DNA from: Ilumatobacteraceae bacterium
GTDB lineage: Bacteria > Actinomycetota > Acidimicrobiia > Acidimicrobiales > Ilumatobacteraceae
Direction of reading: 5' to 3'
Length of the DNA stretch: 40,599 nt
Assembly: GCA_025463425.1 (NCBI GenBank)
Contig: JAOBWQ010000330.1
Coordinates: 1-40,599, forward strand
The position numbers were made by a program, and so were the translations under genes. Positions 10,695-21,320 of this stretch are shown piece by piece. Under the pieces are notes generated by a model. The model did no database searches and had not been told where the DNA came from. It worked only from the letters and a program-made list of their open reading frames with translations. Numbering within the stretch: position 1 is the stretch's first letter; each line of letters starts with the position of its first letter.

Positions 10695-13472
10695 TCAGGG
10701 AGCGCCGAGGCCGTGGCGGACGGCGAGCGCGGTGGCCTCGGACCGGGAGGCCACGCCGAGCTTGGCGAGGATGTTCGACACGTGATGCTCGGCGGTCTTG
10801 CGGCTGATGAACAGCGCGGTCGCGATCTGCGGGTTCGACCGACCCGCCGCGACCAGTGACAGCACCTCTAGCTCGCGCCCGCTCAGACCGAAGCGGTCGA
10901 CGGGAACAGCGGGTCCCGCCGGAGCTAGATCGAGTTGTGCCAGCTGCCGCGTCCGCCCTGCCTGATACGGACAGTCCATTGCGTCGAAGGCGACTGCAAG
11001 GCGATCGGGTCCGGCAGCGTCACCAGCCTGCATTGCCTCGACGCGGCGGATGATCCCGATCGCGAGCTGGTTGTGACGGGCGACGTGGGCAGCGCGACGC
11101 ACGCGATCGGCGAGCCGATCGGCCCGGGTGAGCAACGACGCCTCCGCCCATGCGGCCGCGTACATGGGCCGCCAGATCGTCTGGTTCATGCTTCGTACCA
11201 GTGATGGGTCGTCGGGTTCGGGCGTGAGGATCCGCATCGCGGCTTCGGCGTCCCCGCGATGCAACAGGACGAACGCGTCCATCATCTGCGGCCAGATTCG
11301 TGGATCGGTGTCGTCCTGGTGGTCGAGCATGATCGCCCGCTTGATGGCCACCCACCGGTCGCGCTGCTCGTCGTCGCCGAGGATGCCGTACGCCATCGCG
11401 ACTGCGTAGGTAGCGGGCGCGTGGCTGTTCACCTGCGGGCAGCCGGCTTCACGCCAGCCGGCCTCGAACCGGGCTGCGATCGGCAGGAGCTCGGCGAAGT
11501 GTCCGGCGAACGCGTCCACCTCCATCCGCCGTCCAAGCGCGACGTGTTGCCCTTCGCGCAGGAACGGCAGCCGCGACAGATCGTCGGCGTGCCGGCGTGC
11601 GGTGCGCAACTGTCCCACGGCGAGGTTGATGTGCGCGCCCATCAGATGCGCATCGGTGTGATCCATGCCGGTCATCACGTTGAGCGGCTGGCGGGACATT
11701 GCGTCAAGGCGCTCGCTCACGGTGCGTCGGGCCGCGGGCAGATCTTCTTCGAGCATCTCCACGCCGCAGCGGGCGTCGCGTGCAGCATCGATCAACTGAT
11801 CGTCGTTCGATTCGATCGCGAGCATGACGGCGCGTTGCGCAGCGTCGCGCGTGAAGCCGCTGCCGATGCCTGACATGCTGCGCGCCACCGCGAGCGCAGC
11901 CTCGACGTGTTGCGAGCCCGCTCCGAGATCGGCTGCGCGTCGTAGTAGCGCCTCGTTGTGCTCTCGGGGGAGACGTGCGGCGATCGTGCCGAGATGCCGC
12001 TCGTAGACCGTCACCGAATTGGCGAGATCGAGTGCGGCGAGCTCGTTCAGTCCGGCTGCGATGGCGACGGCGGCAGCTTCGTCGAGCAGACGCAATGCTT
12101 CGGATCCGACGTAGCGCAGGAGGGCGGCGCGGGAGGCGCGCACCAGCAGCTCGTGGCGTTGCTCAGCTGTGGCCGCCAGCGAGGCGGCTTGCTCGTACCG
12201 TTGCTGCGCCTCGTTGGGCCGTCCGCGCAGGAACACCACCTCAGCCAGTTGCTGGGCCAGCCCGACAGCGGTGTCGTGGTGGCGGAGGTCGCCGCCGGCC
12301 CAGTTCAGTGCAGCGCGCGCGTCGTCGACCACGGCGTCGACTCGGTCGCACCACGACGTGTCGCCGGCGTCGGCTGCAAGCAACCGCTCCAGCTCCGTTG
12401 CGCACCATGTTGCGTGACGGCGGTGCAGATCGTCGAGCTCGGCCAGTTCTTGCGACAGGTCGGTCGAGTACTGGCGCACCGCTTCCAGGATCCGGTAGCG
12501 CGAGCGGATGCCCGGCACGAGCGTGACCAGACTCCAGTCGACGAGCGCGCCGAGACGATCGAGGGCCGCGCTCACTGTCGAGCCGAGGAGGGCCGCCGCA
12601 GCGTCGATCGAGAACGGAGCCGCGAAGACCGAGCAGGTGCGCAGCACCGTCTGCTCCTCGGTTGTCAGGAGGTGATAGCTCCAGTCGATGGTGGCGCGCA
12701 GCGAGCGATGGCGGGTGTCGGTGCCGTGCGTCGAGGCCTGTAGTTCCAGTCCCTCCGCCAGTGATCGACGCAGACCATCGAGGCCCATGGTGGGCACACG
12801 TGACGCACCGAGCTCGATGGCCAGGGCCATGCCCTCGAACGATCGGCACACGTCGTGCACCAGCGATTCGTCTGCGAGCAGTTCGGGGCTGGCGCCGCCG
12901 GCAAGCGCGCGCACCATGAACAGATCGACGGCGTCGCCGCGATGACCGCCATCGTCACCCATCGACATGCCTGGCACGGGCATCACCCGCTCGCCGGGCA
13001 GCAGCAGTCGGAGCCGGCTGGTGGCCAGCACGCGCAGGTTCGGGCACGACGTGAGCAGATCGGCGACGTGTTCGCGGACTGGGTCCGCCAGGTGCTCGCA
13101 ATTGTCGAGGACCAGCAGAACCTGGCGCGAGGCGAGCGACGCGACCAGTGACTCGCGCCGGCCGAGGCCCGCGCGTTCGGGGACACCAGCCGCCTCGGCC
13201 GTCGCCGCGACCACGGCGCCGGGATCGGTCACGTGCACGAGATCGACGAACACGACGCCGTCGTCGAAACTGCCGGCGAGGTCGCCCGCCACGGCCACCG
13301 CCAGCCGAGTCTTGCCGACCCCGCCCGGGCCCGTCGCGGTGACGAGCCGGTTGTGTTCAACTGCATGACGCAATGCGGCCCGCTCGGCGACTCGCCCGAC
13401 GAACGGCGTGAGCGCGATAGGAAGGTTGGTACGTCCCGTGCCCTCGACTCCGTCGGGAGCTGCAAGCGTCAT
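10695..13472 (-). CDS. LuxR-family transcriptional regulator with N-terminal ATPase
   Basis: 925 aa. Walker A ([17 protein letters not shown]), Walker B-like [11 protein letters not shown]-terminal LuxR HTH ([51 protein letters not shown]). Confidence 0.92.
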   Translation of the reverse strand: MTLAAPDGVEGTGRTNLPIALTPFVGRVAERAALRHAVEHNRLVTATGPGGVGKTRLAVAVAGDLAGSFDDGVVFVDLVHVTDPGAVVAATAEAAGVPERAGLGRRESLVASLASRQVLLVLDNCEHLADPVREHVADLLTSCPNLRVLATSRLRLLLPGERVMPVPGMSMGDDGGHRGDAVDLFMVRALAGGASPELLADESLVHDVCRSFEGMALAIELGASRVPTMGLDGLRRSLAEGLELQASTHGTDTRHRSLRATIDWSYHLLTTEEQTVLRTCSVFAAPFSIDAAAALLGSTVSAALDRLGALVDWSLVTLVPGIRSRYRILEAVRQYSTDLSQELAELDDLHRRHATWCATELERLLAADAGDTSWCDRVDAVVDDARAALNWAGGDLRHHDTAVGLAQQLAEVVFLRGRPNEAQQRYEQAASLAATAEQRHELLVRASRAALLRYVGSEALRLLDEAAAVAIAAGLNELAALDLANSVTVYERHLGTIAARLPREHNEALLRRAADLGAGSQHVEAALAVARSMSGIGSGFTRDAAQRAVMLAIESNDDQLIDAARDARCGVEMLEEDLPAARRTVSERLDAMSRQPLNVMTGMDHTDAHLMGAHINLAVGQLRTARRHADDLSRLPFLREGQHVALGRRMEVDAFAGHFAELLPIAARFEAGWREAGCPQVNSHAPATYAVAMAYGILGDDEQRDRWVAIKRAIMLDHQDDTDPRIWPQMMDAFVLLHRGDAEAAMRILTPEPDDPSLVRSMNQTIWRPMYAAAWAEASLLTRADRLADRVRRAAHVARHNQLAIGIIRRVEAMQAGDAAGPDRLAVAFDAMDCPYQAGRTRQLAQLDLAPAGPAVPVDRFGLSGRELEVLSLVAAGRSNPQIATALFISRKTAEHHVSNILAKLGVASRSEATALAVRHGLGAP

Positions 13473-13508
13473 CCAGGCATTGTGTCATCGCCTACCGGCG
13501 AGGCTCGA

Positions 13509-13784
13509 TCAGGCAGATGCGCTCTGGGGGCCGAATTCGTTGGCAACCGAGACGACGAGGTTGGCGGGGAAGCCGCCGCGACGGGCGTGCTCCTTGATGT
13601 CTTCTGCGCTCTCGGCCTCGTGGAGGCAGTAGATCTTGTCGCCGGCGACGTAGCTGGTGATCCACGTGTAGGGCACGCCGAGGCCGTCGACCACCTCGTT
13701 CGAGGCCTTGGCGATGTCGGCCAGTTCGTCTTGGGTCAGGTTGCTCGCGCCGGGGATCTGGCGCTCGATCAGGAATCGCTGCAT
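13509..13784 (-). CDS. DUF4242-type small protein
   Basis: MQRFLIERQIPGASNLTQDELADIAKASNEVVDGLGVPYTWITSYVAGDKIYCLHEAESAEDIKEHARRGGFPAN... with a GGAGG-like RBS upstream of the ATG. Confidence 0.75.
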   Translation of the reverse strand: MQRFLIERQIPGASNLTQDELADIAKASNEVVDGLGVPYTWITSYVAGDKIYCLHEAESAEDIKEHARRGGFPANLVVSVANEFGPQSASA

Positions 13785-13977
13785 GGTGTGTCCTCCAGTG
13801 TCGTGCCGGAGCTTCCCGGCAGAACCCATGGTGAAGCAAGGCTTGCCCCCACGCATCGGGCACCTTGCCCATCTTCCTCACCCATTTGCGCGTGGGGGAG
13901 GGTCGCTGCCCGGCTCGGTGGGTGCTGGACACTCTCACGCACGTGTGCGGCCCCCACCCGGCACATGCGGGTTGACA

Positions 13978-14300
13978 TCAGAAATAGCTGGATGTACTCG
14001 GGTCACCTCGGGCTTCGAGGCCAGCCACGCGGTTGTTGATCAGCCGGATTTTGGCGTTGATGCCTTCGAGGCGACTGTTCGAGATGCCTTGCTCGACGGA
14101 CGCGATGAGCCCGTCGAAATGCCGGCGGATCCGTTTGACCAACGCCCGGAAGGGCTTCAAGCGGCTTCGTAGCGCACGGGTGCACCACGCTTTCAGGTAG
14201 GCGCGGGCGTCGCCGGGGTCGACGATCTTGTAGAGGTCGCGGTAGGCCTCTTTCAGTTCCCAGGCACGGAACAATCCGTAGCGTGAAGCGCCCCGGGTCT
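13978..14300 (-). pseudogene. ISL3-like transposase C-terminal fragment
   Basis: RGASRYGLFRAWELKEAYRDLYKI...ISNSRLEGINAKIRLINNRVAGL resembles an ISL3 DDE C-terminus. The N-terminal part is missing. Confidence 0.75.
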
Positions 14301-14335
14301 GGTGGAGGCTCCAACCTTTGAGAAGGATGGAGTCA

Positions 14336-14595
14336 TGCCAAGCAATGGGAAGTATCCGGACGAGATTGGTGAGCGTGCGGTGCGGATGGTGCTCGATCAT
14401 CAGCACGAGTACGGGTCGCAGTGGGAAGCGATGTGCTCGGTCGCGGAGAAGTTGGGTCCGAAGCCGGAGACGGTTCGGCTGTGGGTTCGTCAGGTCGAAA
14501 AGGACACCGGCCGCCGGGCCGGCGCGTCGACTGACGAGCTCGCCGAGCTGAAGCGGTTGAAGCGTGAGAACGCCGAGTCGCGCCGCGCCAACGCC
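14336..14595 (+). pseudogene. IS3-type OrfA fragment
   Basis: MPSNGKYPDEIGERAVRMVLDHQHEYGSQWEAMCSVAEKLGPKPETVRLWVRQVEKDTGRRAGASTDELAELKRLKRENAESRRAN, then abrupt loss of similarity. Confidence 0.75.
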
Positions 14596-14839
14596 ATCTC
14601 GATTGTCCGTTGCTGGTCAGCCACCTCCTTGCGTAACGCCTTGATCTCGGCCAACTCGACAGTCATCGGCCCGATGACGAGCCCGCTGTCGATGTGGGCC
14701 TGGATCACCAGCGCCGCAACGTTTCCGGAGTCGTAATCGAAAACGCCCGAGCAACCTCGGTCACTGTCCGTTCCCGATCCAAAACTTCCTCGACAGCTCG
14801 ACGCCGGAACTCGGCCGTGCACTTCGATGGACGTGCCAT
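14596..14839 (-). pseudogene. Second IS3-type OrfA fragment, opposite orientation, frameshifted
   Basis: MARPSKCTAEFRRRAVEEVLDRERTVTEVARAFSITTPETLRRW*; continues in another frame as IQAHIDSGLVIGPMTVELAEIKALRKEVADQQRTIEMA. Confidence 0.65.
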
Positions 14840-14891
14840 GACAACAGTCTCCTCCCGCGACCGCCTACGGCCACGGAATGAGCACTGCATC

Positions 14892-15110
14892 AAACCCGGG
14901 GTGACTCATTACAGCGGCTTCTTCGAGACCGAGCTCGATGAGCTGCTGCGCGAGCGCGAGTTCAGTTCGCTCATCTTCACCGGGTGCACAACCAGCGTGT
15001 GCGTGGAATCAACGCTGCGCGACGCGTTCTACCGCGACTATCGGTGCCTTCTCTTCACGGATTGTTGCGGGGAAGCGAACGGCAGCAACGAGTTGAGAAC
15101 CAACCATTAG
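14892..15110 (+). pseudogene. Isochorismatase-family cysteine hydrolase C-terminal fragment
   Basis: YSGFFETELDELLREREFSSLIFTGCTTSVCVESTLRDAFYRDYRCLLFTDCCGE carries the TGCTTSVCVESTLRDA motif. The N-terminal part is missing. Confidence 0.75.
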
Positions 15111-15243
15111 GCGACTCTCACCGTGATCGAGGTTCTTCGGCTGGACAGCCGAATCCTCGGACCTCCTCACCGCACTGTCAGGCTCAGAGGCGACCGTGCA
15201 ACGTTGACCGTCGGTCGTCGTCGACTGGTTCGGCGCGAGTCGA

Positions 15244-17022
15244 TCACGACCATAACTGCGAGCGGACAGCGTGCTCGATCGAGGATGGGTCGGTGCCGAG
15301 TGCCACGTAGTCGGCTTCGACGGCGGCGGCGAGTTCAGCGACCAGTCCGAGTTTGGTGGGTCCGGTCTCGGTGTCGACGAGGATGACGCGTGCACCGGTG
15401 GCGGCGAGGTGCCGGATGGCATCGCGGGCGGCTTCGAGCGGGTCCTGTCCCGGCGCCGTCGATGTGCCCGTCGCTCGTCCGTCGGTAATGATCACGACGG
15501 TCGGATCGAGTGCCCGGTCGCCGGTCGCTCCGTCGATCAGGTCGCGCGCAGTGTCGATACCAGCCGACAGTGGTGAGGTGCCGCCGGTGCGAATGTCCTG
15601 CAGCCGCGCCTTCGCGATCTCGATCGATGCAGTCGGGCGCAGGATGATTTCGGCCGAGGCGTCGCGGAAGGTCACGAGCGCGACGCGACCGCGTCGGCGG
15701 TACGCGTCGCCGAGCAGCCCAAGCACGGCGGACTTCGTCGCGGCCATGCGATGCTCGGCGCCCATCGATCCGGATGCGTCGACAACGAGCACGACGAGGG
15801 CACCGGTGCGTTGTTCGCGTTGGGCACCGCGCAGATCGGAGGCGGTCACCGGTGCCACCGGGTCACCGATGGCGGCACGCCGGGTGGCGAGCGCCGTCGC
15901 GGTGGCCCGCCCGTCGATGGTGCCCGCCGAGTCCAGGGGCGCCTCGCGCAGGAACCGGCCACGGGGTGCGTTCTGAGTGCCGAAGCGGCCTACGCTGCCG
16001 TTCGGTCTGGTCGGGCGATTCGGGTCGGGCAGCCGCATGCTGGTCGGGCCTGCTGCCTGGTCGAGTTGGTGGTCGTGGTCCGGTGGCGATGGTTCGTTGC
16101 TGTGGTCGTCGGGCTGGCTCGCCTCGAGAGCTTGTTGCCATGCGCAGTCAAGTTCGTCGGGCCGGATGCCGGGTTCGTCGAAGGGCCGCCGGCGGCGGCG
16201 ATGCGCGAGGACCATCTCGGCGACCGCGCGCACGTCGGCGGCCGTCACGATGTCGCGGCCGTCGAGTGCGGCGTGAGCGGTGGAGGCCCGGCACAGCATC
16301 AGATCGGCGCGAAGGCCCTCGGCGCCGACCTCGAGCGCGAGGTGGCTGGCGATCTGGGCGACTTCGGATGGGAGATCGACTGCTGCGGATTCGGCGACGG
16401 CCAAGCGTTGGCGGAGCTGTTGGTCGTCGTCGAGGAACTCGTCGAGATGGTGGTGGAGCATCTCGGTCGCGAGCTGGCGGCGGACGGCTTCGATGCGATC
16501 ACCGGGGTGCTTGGGTGCTGCGACGTCGACCGCTAGTCCGAAGCGGTCGAGGAGTTGTGGTCGCAGCTCGCCTTCTTCGGGGTTCATCGACGCGACGAGC
16601 ACGAAGCGCGCCGGGTGGTTGTGTGACACGCCGTCGCGTTCCACCCGGTTGACACCGGACACCGACACATCGAGCAGGGTGTCGACGAGGTGGTCGGCGA
16701 GGAGGTTGATCTCGTCGACGTAGAGGACGCCCCCGTGGGCTGCAGCGAGGAGCCCGGGCCGAAACCGGGGTTGGCCGTCGGTCAGGAGGGCGGCGACATC
16801 GAGTGAGCCGATGACGCGGTCCTCGGTCGCGCCGAGTGGGAGCTCGATGAACGGTGCACCGTCGGGCAGCAATGCCGCCAGCCCTCGGGCGAGTGTGGTC
16901 TTGGCGGACCCCTTGTCGCCGCGCAACAGCACGCCGCCGAGTCGTGGGTTGACGGCCACCATCAGCAGTGCCGTCTTGGCCTGTTCCAGGCCGACGACCG
17001 CTGAGAACCGGAGGGTGGTCAT
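15244..17022 (-). CDS. Fused ChlI/ChlD (BchI-BchD)-type chelatase subunit, presumed cobaltochelatase AAA+/VWA partner of CobN
   Basis: MTTLRFSAVVGLEQAKTALLMVAVNPRLGGVLLRGDKGSAKTTLARGLAALLP (AAA+), C-terminal VWA motif VVLVVDASGSMG. The start overlaps the cobN stop (ATGA). Confidence 0.9.
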   Translation of the reverse strand: MTTLRFSAVVGLEQAKTALLMVAVNPRLGGVLLRGDKGSAKTTLARGLAALLPDGAPFIELPLGATEDRVIGSLDVAALLTDGQPRFRPGLLAAAHGGVLYVDEINLLADHLVDTLLDVSVSGVNRVERDGVSHNHPARFVLVASMNPEEGELRPQLLDRFGLAVDVAAPKHPGDRIEAVRRQLATEMLHHHLDEFLDDDQQLRQRLAVAESAAVDLPSEVAQIASHLALEVGAEGLRADLMLCRASTAHAALDGRDIVTAADVRAVAEMVLAHRRRRRPFDEPGIRPDELDCAWQQALEASQPDDHSNEPSPPDHDHQLDQAAGPTSMRLPDPNRPTRPNGSVGRFGTQNAPRGRFLREAPLDSAGTIDGRATATALATRRAAIGDPVAPVTASDLRGAQREQRTGALVVLVVDASGSMGAEHRMAATKSAVLGLLGDAYRRRGRVALVTFRDASAEIILRPTASIEIAKARLQDIRTGGTSPLSAGIDTARDLIDGATGDRALDPTVVIITDGRATGTSTAPGQDPLEAARDAIRHLAATGARVILVDTETGPTKLGLVAELAAAVEADYVALGTDPSSIEHAVRSQLWS

Positions 17023-20000
17023 CGGCTCTCCTCCCATCCTTCTGCTTCGAGCACGGCCTGGCGCAGGGTCGCGACGGCGTCGTCGCTGGCGTTCCACATC
17101 TGACGCTCGACGGCTTCGAGGAGCTTCTCGGCGATCGACTTGAGCGCCCACGGGTTGGACTGTTCGAAGAACTTGCGGATCTGTGGGTCGGCGACGTAGG
17201 CCTCGGTGACCTTGTCGTACATCCAGTCGTCGACCACCTTGGCGGTGGCGTCGTACCCGAACAAGTAGTCGACGGTCGCGGCCATTTCGAAGGCGCCCTT
17301 GTAGCCATGACGTTGCATGGCTTCGATCCAACGTGGGTTGATGACGCGGGTGCGCACGACGCGGGTGGCTTCCTCGGCGAGCGAGCGGATCAGCGGCCGG
17401 ACCGGATCTGCGGAGTCACCGAACCATGCTTTCGGATCGGCACCAGTGAGGGAGCGGATAGTGGCGATCATTCCGCCGTGGTCCTGGAGGTAGTCGTCGC
17501 TGTCGAAGATGTCGTGTTCGCGGTTGTCCTGGTTCTTGACGGCGACATCGATCGCGGCGAAGCGGCGGCGCATCGCGTCCTCGTTGGCGATGCCGTAGCC
17601 GCTTCGCCCGTAGGTCCAGCCCGACCAGGCGATGTAGATCGCGGCCAGGTCGTCGTCGGAACGCCACGAGCGTTGTTCTAGCGCCGTGACGATGCCGACG
17701 CCGTACGCGCCAGGGGTGGGGCCGTAGATGCGTGGGTCCTCGGCACCGTGGGCGCGGACGTAGTTCATGTCGGCCGGTTCGTCGAGCGACGCCGCCAGTG
17801 CGACAGCGTCGTCGACGAGATGCACGAGGTTGGGGAACGCATCGCGGAAGAATCCGCTGATCCGCAAGGTGATGTCGATGCGCGGCCGGCCCAGTTCGGC
17901 GAGCGAGGTCGGCTCGAGTCCGGTGATCCGGCGTGACTCGGCCTCCCACACCGGGCGGATGCCCAGCAGGGCGAGGGCCTCTGCGACGTCGTCGCCTTGG
18001 GTGCGCATCAGCGCGGTGCCCCACAGCACGAGCCCGACGGTCTTGGGGTAGGTCCCCTCTTCGGCGAGGTGGCGTTCGATGATCGCGTCGGCCAGCTTGC
18101 AGCCCACGTCCCAGCTGAGCTGCGTCGGCAGGGCCTTGGGGTCGAGCGAGTAGAAGTTCCGTCCGGTCGGCAGCACATGGGCGCCGCCGCGGGTCAAGGT
18201 TCCGCTCGGTCCTGCAGGGACGTAGCGGCCGCGCAGGCCGGCGAGCAGGTTGGTGATCTCGTCGGTGGATCGGCGCAGATTCGGAACGAGCCAGGTGCAC
18301 ACCCACTCCACCGTCGGCACATCGTGGTGGTCGACTGACCAGCCTCGTGCGGCCGCTGCTTCGAGCAGTTCGCGGCATCTGGCCTCGACGGCGTCGAGCG
18401 ACTGTGGCGATTGGAGGTCCAGACCGAGCTGTGCCGCGACGGTGGTGCGCAGCGACGGGATGCGGCCATGGCCCAGGCGTGTGATCGCGAGGACGAGATC
18501 GACGAGACCCTCCCGTTCGGGCGGATCGCCGAGGGTGTGCAGACCTCCGCGGATCTGGGCGTCCTTCAACCCGCACAGGTAACCGTCGACGTTGACGATG
18601 ACGTCGTCGAAATCGCTGCCCTCCGGTGCGGTCTCGAGCCCGAGGTCGCGGTCGATCGACGCGTCGGTGAGCGTCTCCCAGATCTTGTTGCGCAACGCGG
18701 GGAGCTTGGTGGGGTCGAGGCTCTGGATCTGGCTGTACTCGTCGAAGAGCTGTTCGAGCTTGGCGGTCTCGTCGTAGGTGTCGGCCCGCGTCATCGGCGG
18801 CAACAGGTGATCGATCACGACCGCGTGGGCGCGGCGCTTGGCCTGCGATCCCTCGCCAGGATCGTTGACGACGAACGGGTAGAAGTACGGGACGTCACCG
18901 ATGGCGGCGTCGGGCCAGCATCCGGCCGACAGCGCGAGCGGCTTGCCGGGCAACCACTCGAGGGTGCCGTGCTTGCCGAGGTGGACGATCGCGTCGGCGC
19001 CCCACACCTCGTCGAGCCACCGGTAGAACGCTAGGTAGTGATGCGCCGGCGGGAGGTTGGGCGAGTGGTAGACCGCGACCGGGTCATCGCCGTAGCCGCG
19101 TGGTGGTTGGATCGCGACGATGACGTTGCCCAGATCGACACCGCTGAACACGAGCGCGCCGTCGTGGATACGTTGCACGCCCGGCGCCGGCCCCCATGAT
19201 CGTTCGAGCTCGGAGCGCGACTCGGCGGGCAGCGTCGCGAACCACTCGCAGTAGGTGTCGGCCGGCAACGCTCCGACCGCGGCATCGATCTGTTGGCGAG
19301 TCAGCGTCTCGGCGTCGTAGGTGAGGCCGTCGGCCAGCTCGGCCATCAACTCATCCCCGCTGGCAGGGATCCGTGTGATCGAGTAACCCTCCGCGACCAT
19401 CGCCTCGAGCAGTCGCATCGCCGAGGCCGGGGTGTCGAGACCGACCGCGTTGCCAAGCCGGCTGCGTTTGGTCGGGTACGCGCTCAGCACGATTGCGACT
19501 CGTCGTTCGTCGGGGGCTGCTCGACGCAGACGGGCGTAGCGAGACGCGAGGCCGGCCAGGCGAGCGACACGGTCGGGGACGGTGCGGTAGGCGCGAACCG
19601 AGTTTCCGAGATCGTCGCCGTCGTCGACGATCTCGTTGAACGCGAACACGGGTCCGATGATCCGTCCGTCGAACTCGGGGATCGCGATGCCTGCGGTCGC
19701 ATCGTAGGGGCCGAGCCCACCTTCGTTGTCGAGCCATTCGGCGATCGACTGTCCCGACGACGGTGCCTGGATGATCGGTACGTCGAGCGCGGCGAGGGCG
19801 GTTGCGTCCCAGTCGTCGCCGTCGAGGCCGCCGACACCCCCGGCGATGCCAGCACCCGCCGCTGAGCCACCTGTTGCCAGCACGGTCGTGATGAGCACGT
19901 CGAGGTGCTGCTCGGCGAGGATGTCGAGCACGGGTTGGGCGGCGTCGCCGCGCAGCGAGTAGCACCACATTGCGACGACGTCGTTGCCGCGTTGTTCGAG

Positions 20001-20555
20001 TGCGTCGCAGAGGTCGGTGACGAACTGGGTGTTCCCCGCGACGAGGTGGGCGCGATAGAAGACGACGCCGACGACCGGGCGGTCCCCGACGCGGTCGTGG
20101 GTCGCGGTGATTCGCCAGATCCCATGGGTGGGGATCGCGACGGGCGCGTCGAATCCGAAGCCGTCGCGCAGCACGGTGTCGGCGACGAATCGGAGCAGGT
20201 GATGGAAGTTGTCCGGTCCGCCGTTGACGAGGTAGGTGAAGGCGTCGGTGAGGATCGCGCTGGGCACGCTCGACAGCCCGGTCAGCTCCGCGTCCGGGAC
20301 GGCTTCACCGGCGAACGCGAGCAGTGGGATGCCGCGTTCCAGACAGGCGACTTGGAGCCGGTCGAAGTCGTCTTCCCAGGCGCGGCGCCCGCGCAGCAGG
20401 CGCACCAGCACGCACGTCGCGCCTGGCAGGTCGCGCTCGAGGTCGAAGGTCCATGGCTGCGCGGCGCGCACCTTCGGGAACCCGTCGGGGAGGGTGTCAA
20501 TGGCGACCCGCAGGGCGAGGATCTCGGTGTCGACGTTGGTGATGTACCAGATCAT
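17019..20555 (-). CDS. cobN: Cobaltochelatase subunit CobN
   Basis: 1178 aa from MIWYITNVDTEILALRVAID; CobN/BchH-type text (YHSPNLPPAHHYLAFYRWLDEVWGADAIVHLGKHGTLEWLPGK). The 1410 aa ORF extends upstream artefactually. Confidence 0.95.
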   Translation of the reverse strand: MIWYITNVDTEILALRVAIDTLPDGFPKVRAAQPWTFDLERDLPGATCVLVRLLRGRRAWEDDFDRLQVACLERGIPLLAFAGEAVPDAELTGLSSVPSAILTDAFTYLVNGGPDNFHHLLRFVADTVLRDGFGFDAPVAIPTHGIWRITATHDRVGDRPVVGVVFYRAHLVAGNTQFVTDLCDALEQRGNDVVAMWCYSLRGDAAQPVLDILAEQHLDVLITTVLATGGSAAGAGIAGGVGGLDGDDWDATALAALDVPIIQAPSSGQSIAEWLDNEGGLGPYDATAGIAIPEFDGRIIGPVFAFNEIVDDGDDLGNSVRAYRTVPDRVARLAGLASRYARLRRAAPDERRVAIVLSAYPTKRSRLGNAVGLDTPASAMRLLEAMVAEGYSITRIPASGDELMAELADGLTYDAETLTRQQIDAAVGALPADTYCEWFATLPAESRSELERSWGPAPGVQRIHDGALVFSGVDLGNVIVAIQPPRGYGDDPVAVYHSPNLPPAHHYLAFYRWLDEVWGADAIVHLGKHGTLEWLPGKPLALSAGCWPDAAIGDVPYFYPFVVNDPGEGSQAKRRAHAVVIDHLLPPMTRADTYDETAKLEQLFDEYSQIQSLDPTKLPALRNKIWETLTDASIDRDLGLETAPEGSDFDDVIVNVDGYLCGLKDAQIRGGLHTLGDPPEREGLVDLVLAITRLGHGRIPSLRTTVAAQLGLDLQSPQSLDAVEARCRELLEAAAARGWSVDHHDVPTVEWVCTWLVPNLRRSTDEITNLLAGLRGRYVPAGPSGTLTRGGAHVLPTGRNFYSLDPKALPTQLSWDVGCKLADAIIERHLAEEGTYPKTVGLVLWGTALMRTQGDDVAEALALLGIRPVWEAESRRITGLEPTSLAELGRPRIDITLRISGFFRDAFPNLVHLVDDAVALAASLDEPADMNYVRAHGAEDPRIYGPTPGAYGVGIVTALEQRSWRSDDDLAAIYIAWSGWTYGRSGYGIANEDAMRRRFAAIDVAVKNQDNREHDIFDSDDYLQDHGGMIATIRSLTGADPKAWFGDSADPVRPLIRSLAEEATRVVRTRVINPRWIEAMQRHGYKGAFEMAATVDYLFGYDATAKVVDDWMYDKVTEAYVADPQIRKFFEQSNPWALKSIAEKLLEAVERQMWNASDDAVATLRQAVLEAEGWEESR

Positions 20556-21310
20556 GCAGGGGTGCTCCCGGTGAGGTCGTCGAGCCGTTTGGCGGTCAGC
20601 TCGGCAGGGGCGCGAAGGCTGCAGTCGTCGCACATGAAGCCACTCGTGGTCTGGTACCAGAGGCAGCAGTTGGTGCGCGTCCAGTACCAGCCGACAGCGT
20701 CGGGTGTGTCGAGCCTCGAGTACGAACCGAGCCCGGTCAGACGCTGCGACGCAGCGCGTTCGAACTGGGCAGCGCGGGCACGCACGATTGGGTCCCCGAA
20801 GGGTGCGACGTCGAGGGCACGGAAGATGGTGGCCAGCGATGCAGCGGCGTTGCCCCACAGCAGTCGCTCGCCCACTTTGGTGGTGGCCCGCACGGCGGCG
20901 ATGAACGGGGCGAGATGCTCGTCGAGGAGGGCGTCGACGAAGTCGTCGGTCGGTACGTCGTGGCAGGTCTTGTCGAGGATCGCGACCTCGGCGGGACGGT
21001 GACGTCCGAGCCGGACCGCGGTCGCGGCCGGGTTGGTGGACGGTGTCGGGAGCTCGAGGGCGAATGCGGCGACGGCGATGCTGGGGACTCGGAACGCGTA
21101 CGACTGCGTGTACAGCGAGGCTGCGACTTGGGGGTCGTCGGTGCCGCGCCCGGCGGCGGTCGAGTCGATCTCGGCGCGCAGCCGGTCCGGGTCGGCGATG
21201 AGGTCGCTGGAGCGGATCCAGCCGTCCTCGGGCGGTGCGGTGAAGCTGCACCGCAGGTACGAGACGCGTTCCAGGACCGCGGCAGCGATCTCGTCGAGTG
21301 TGGGGCTCAT
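20552..21310 (-). CDS. FhuF-like (2Fe-2S)-binding protein
   Basis: C-terminal NCCLWYQTTSGFMCDDC matches the FhuF-type CC-x10-C-x2-C cluster motif. Overlaps the cobN start. Confidence 0.7.
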   Translation of the reverse strand: MSPTLDEIAAAVLERVSYLRCSFTAPPEDGWIRSSDLIADPDRLRAEIDSTAAGRGTDDPQVAASLYTQSYAFRVPSIAVAAFALELPTPSTNPAATAVRLGRHRPAEVAILDKTCHDVPTDDFVDALLDEHLAPFIAAVRATTKVGERLLWGNAAASLATIFRALDVAPFGDPIVRARAAQFERAASQRLTGLGSYSRLDTPDAVGWYWTRTNCCLWYQTTSGFMCDDCSLRAPAELTAKRLDDLTGSTPA

Positions 21311-21320
21311 GATCGTGCCG

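Noticed and set aside
13848-13900. Inverted repeat CCCCCACGC...GCGTGGGGG as a terminator
   Set aside because: The loop is ~30 nt and no U-tract follows. It could be incidental in GC-rich intergenic DNA.
15751-16536. Long plus-strand ORFs antisense to the chelatase (e.g. 261 and 292 aa)
   Set aside because: Shadow ORFs of GC-rich coding DNA. They have low-complexity Arg/Gly/Val-rich translations and no family text, while the minus strand encodes a clear AAA+/VWA protein.
20556-21251. N-terminal ~230 aa of the 1410 aa ORF containing cobN
   Set aside because: This part overlaps the FhuF-like gene in another frame and is Arg/Pro-rich. CobN homology starts at MIWYITN (20555).
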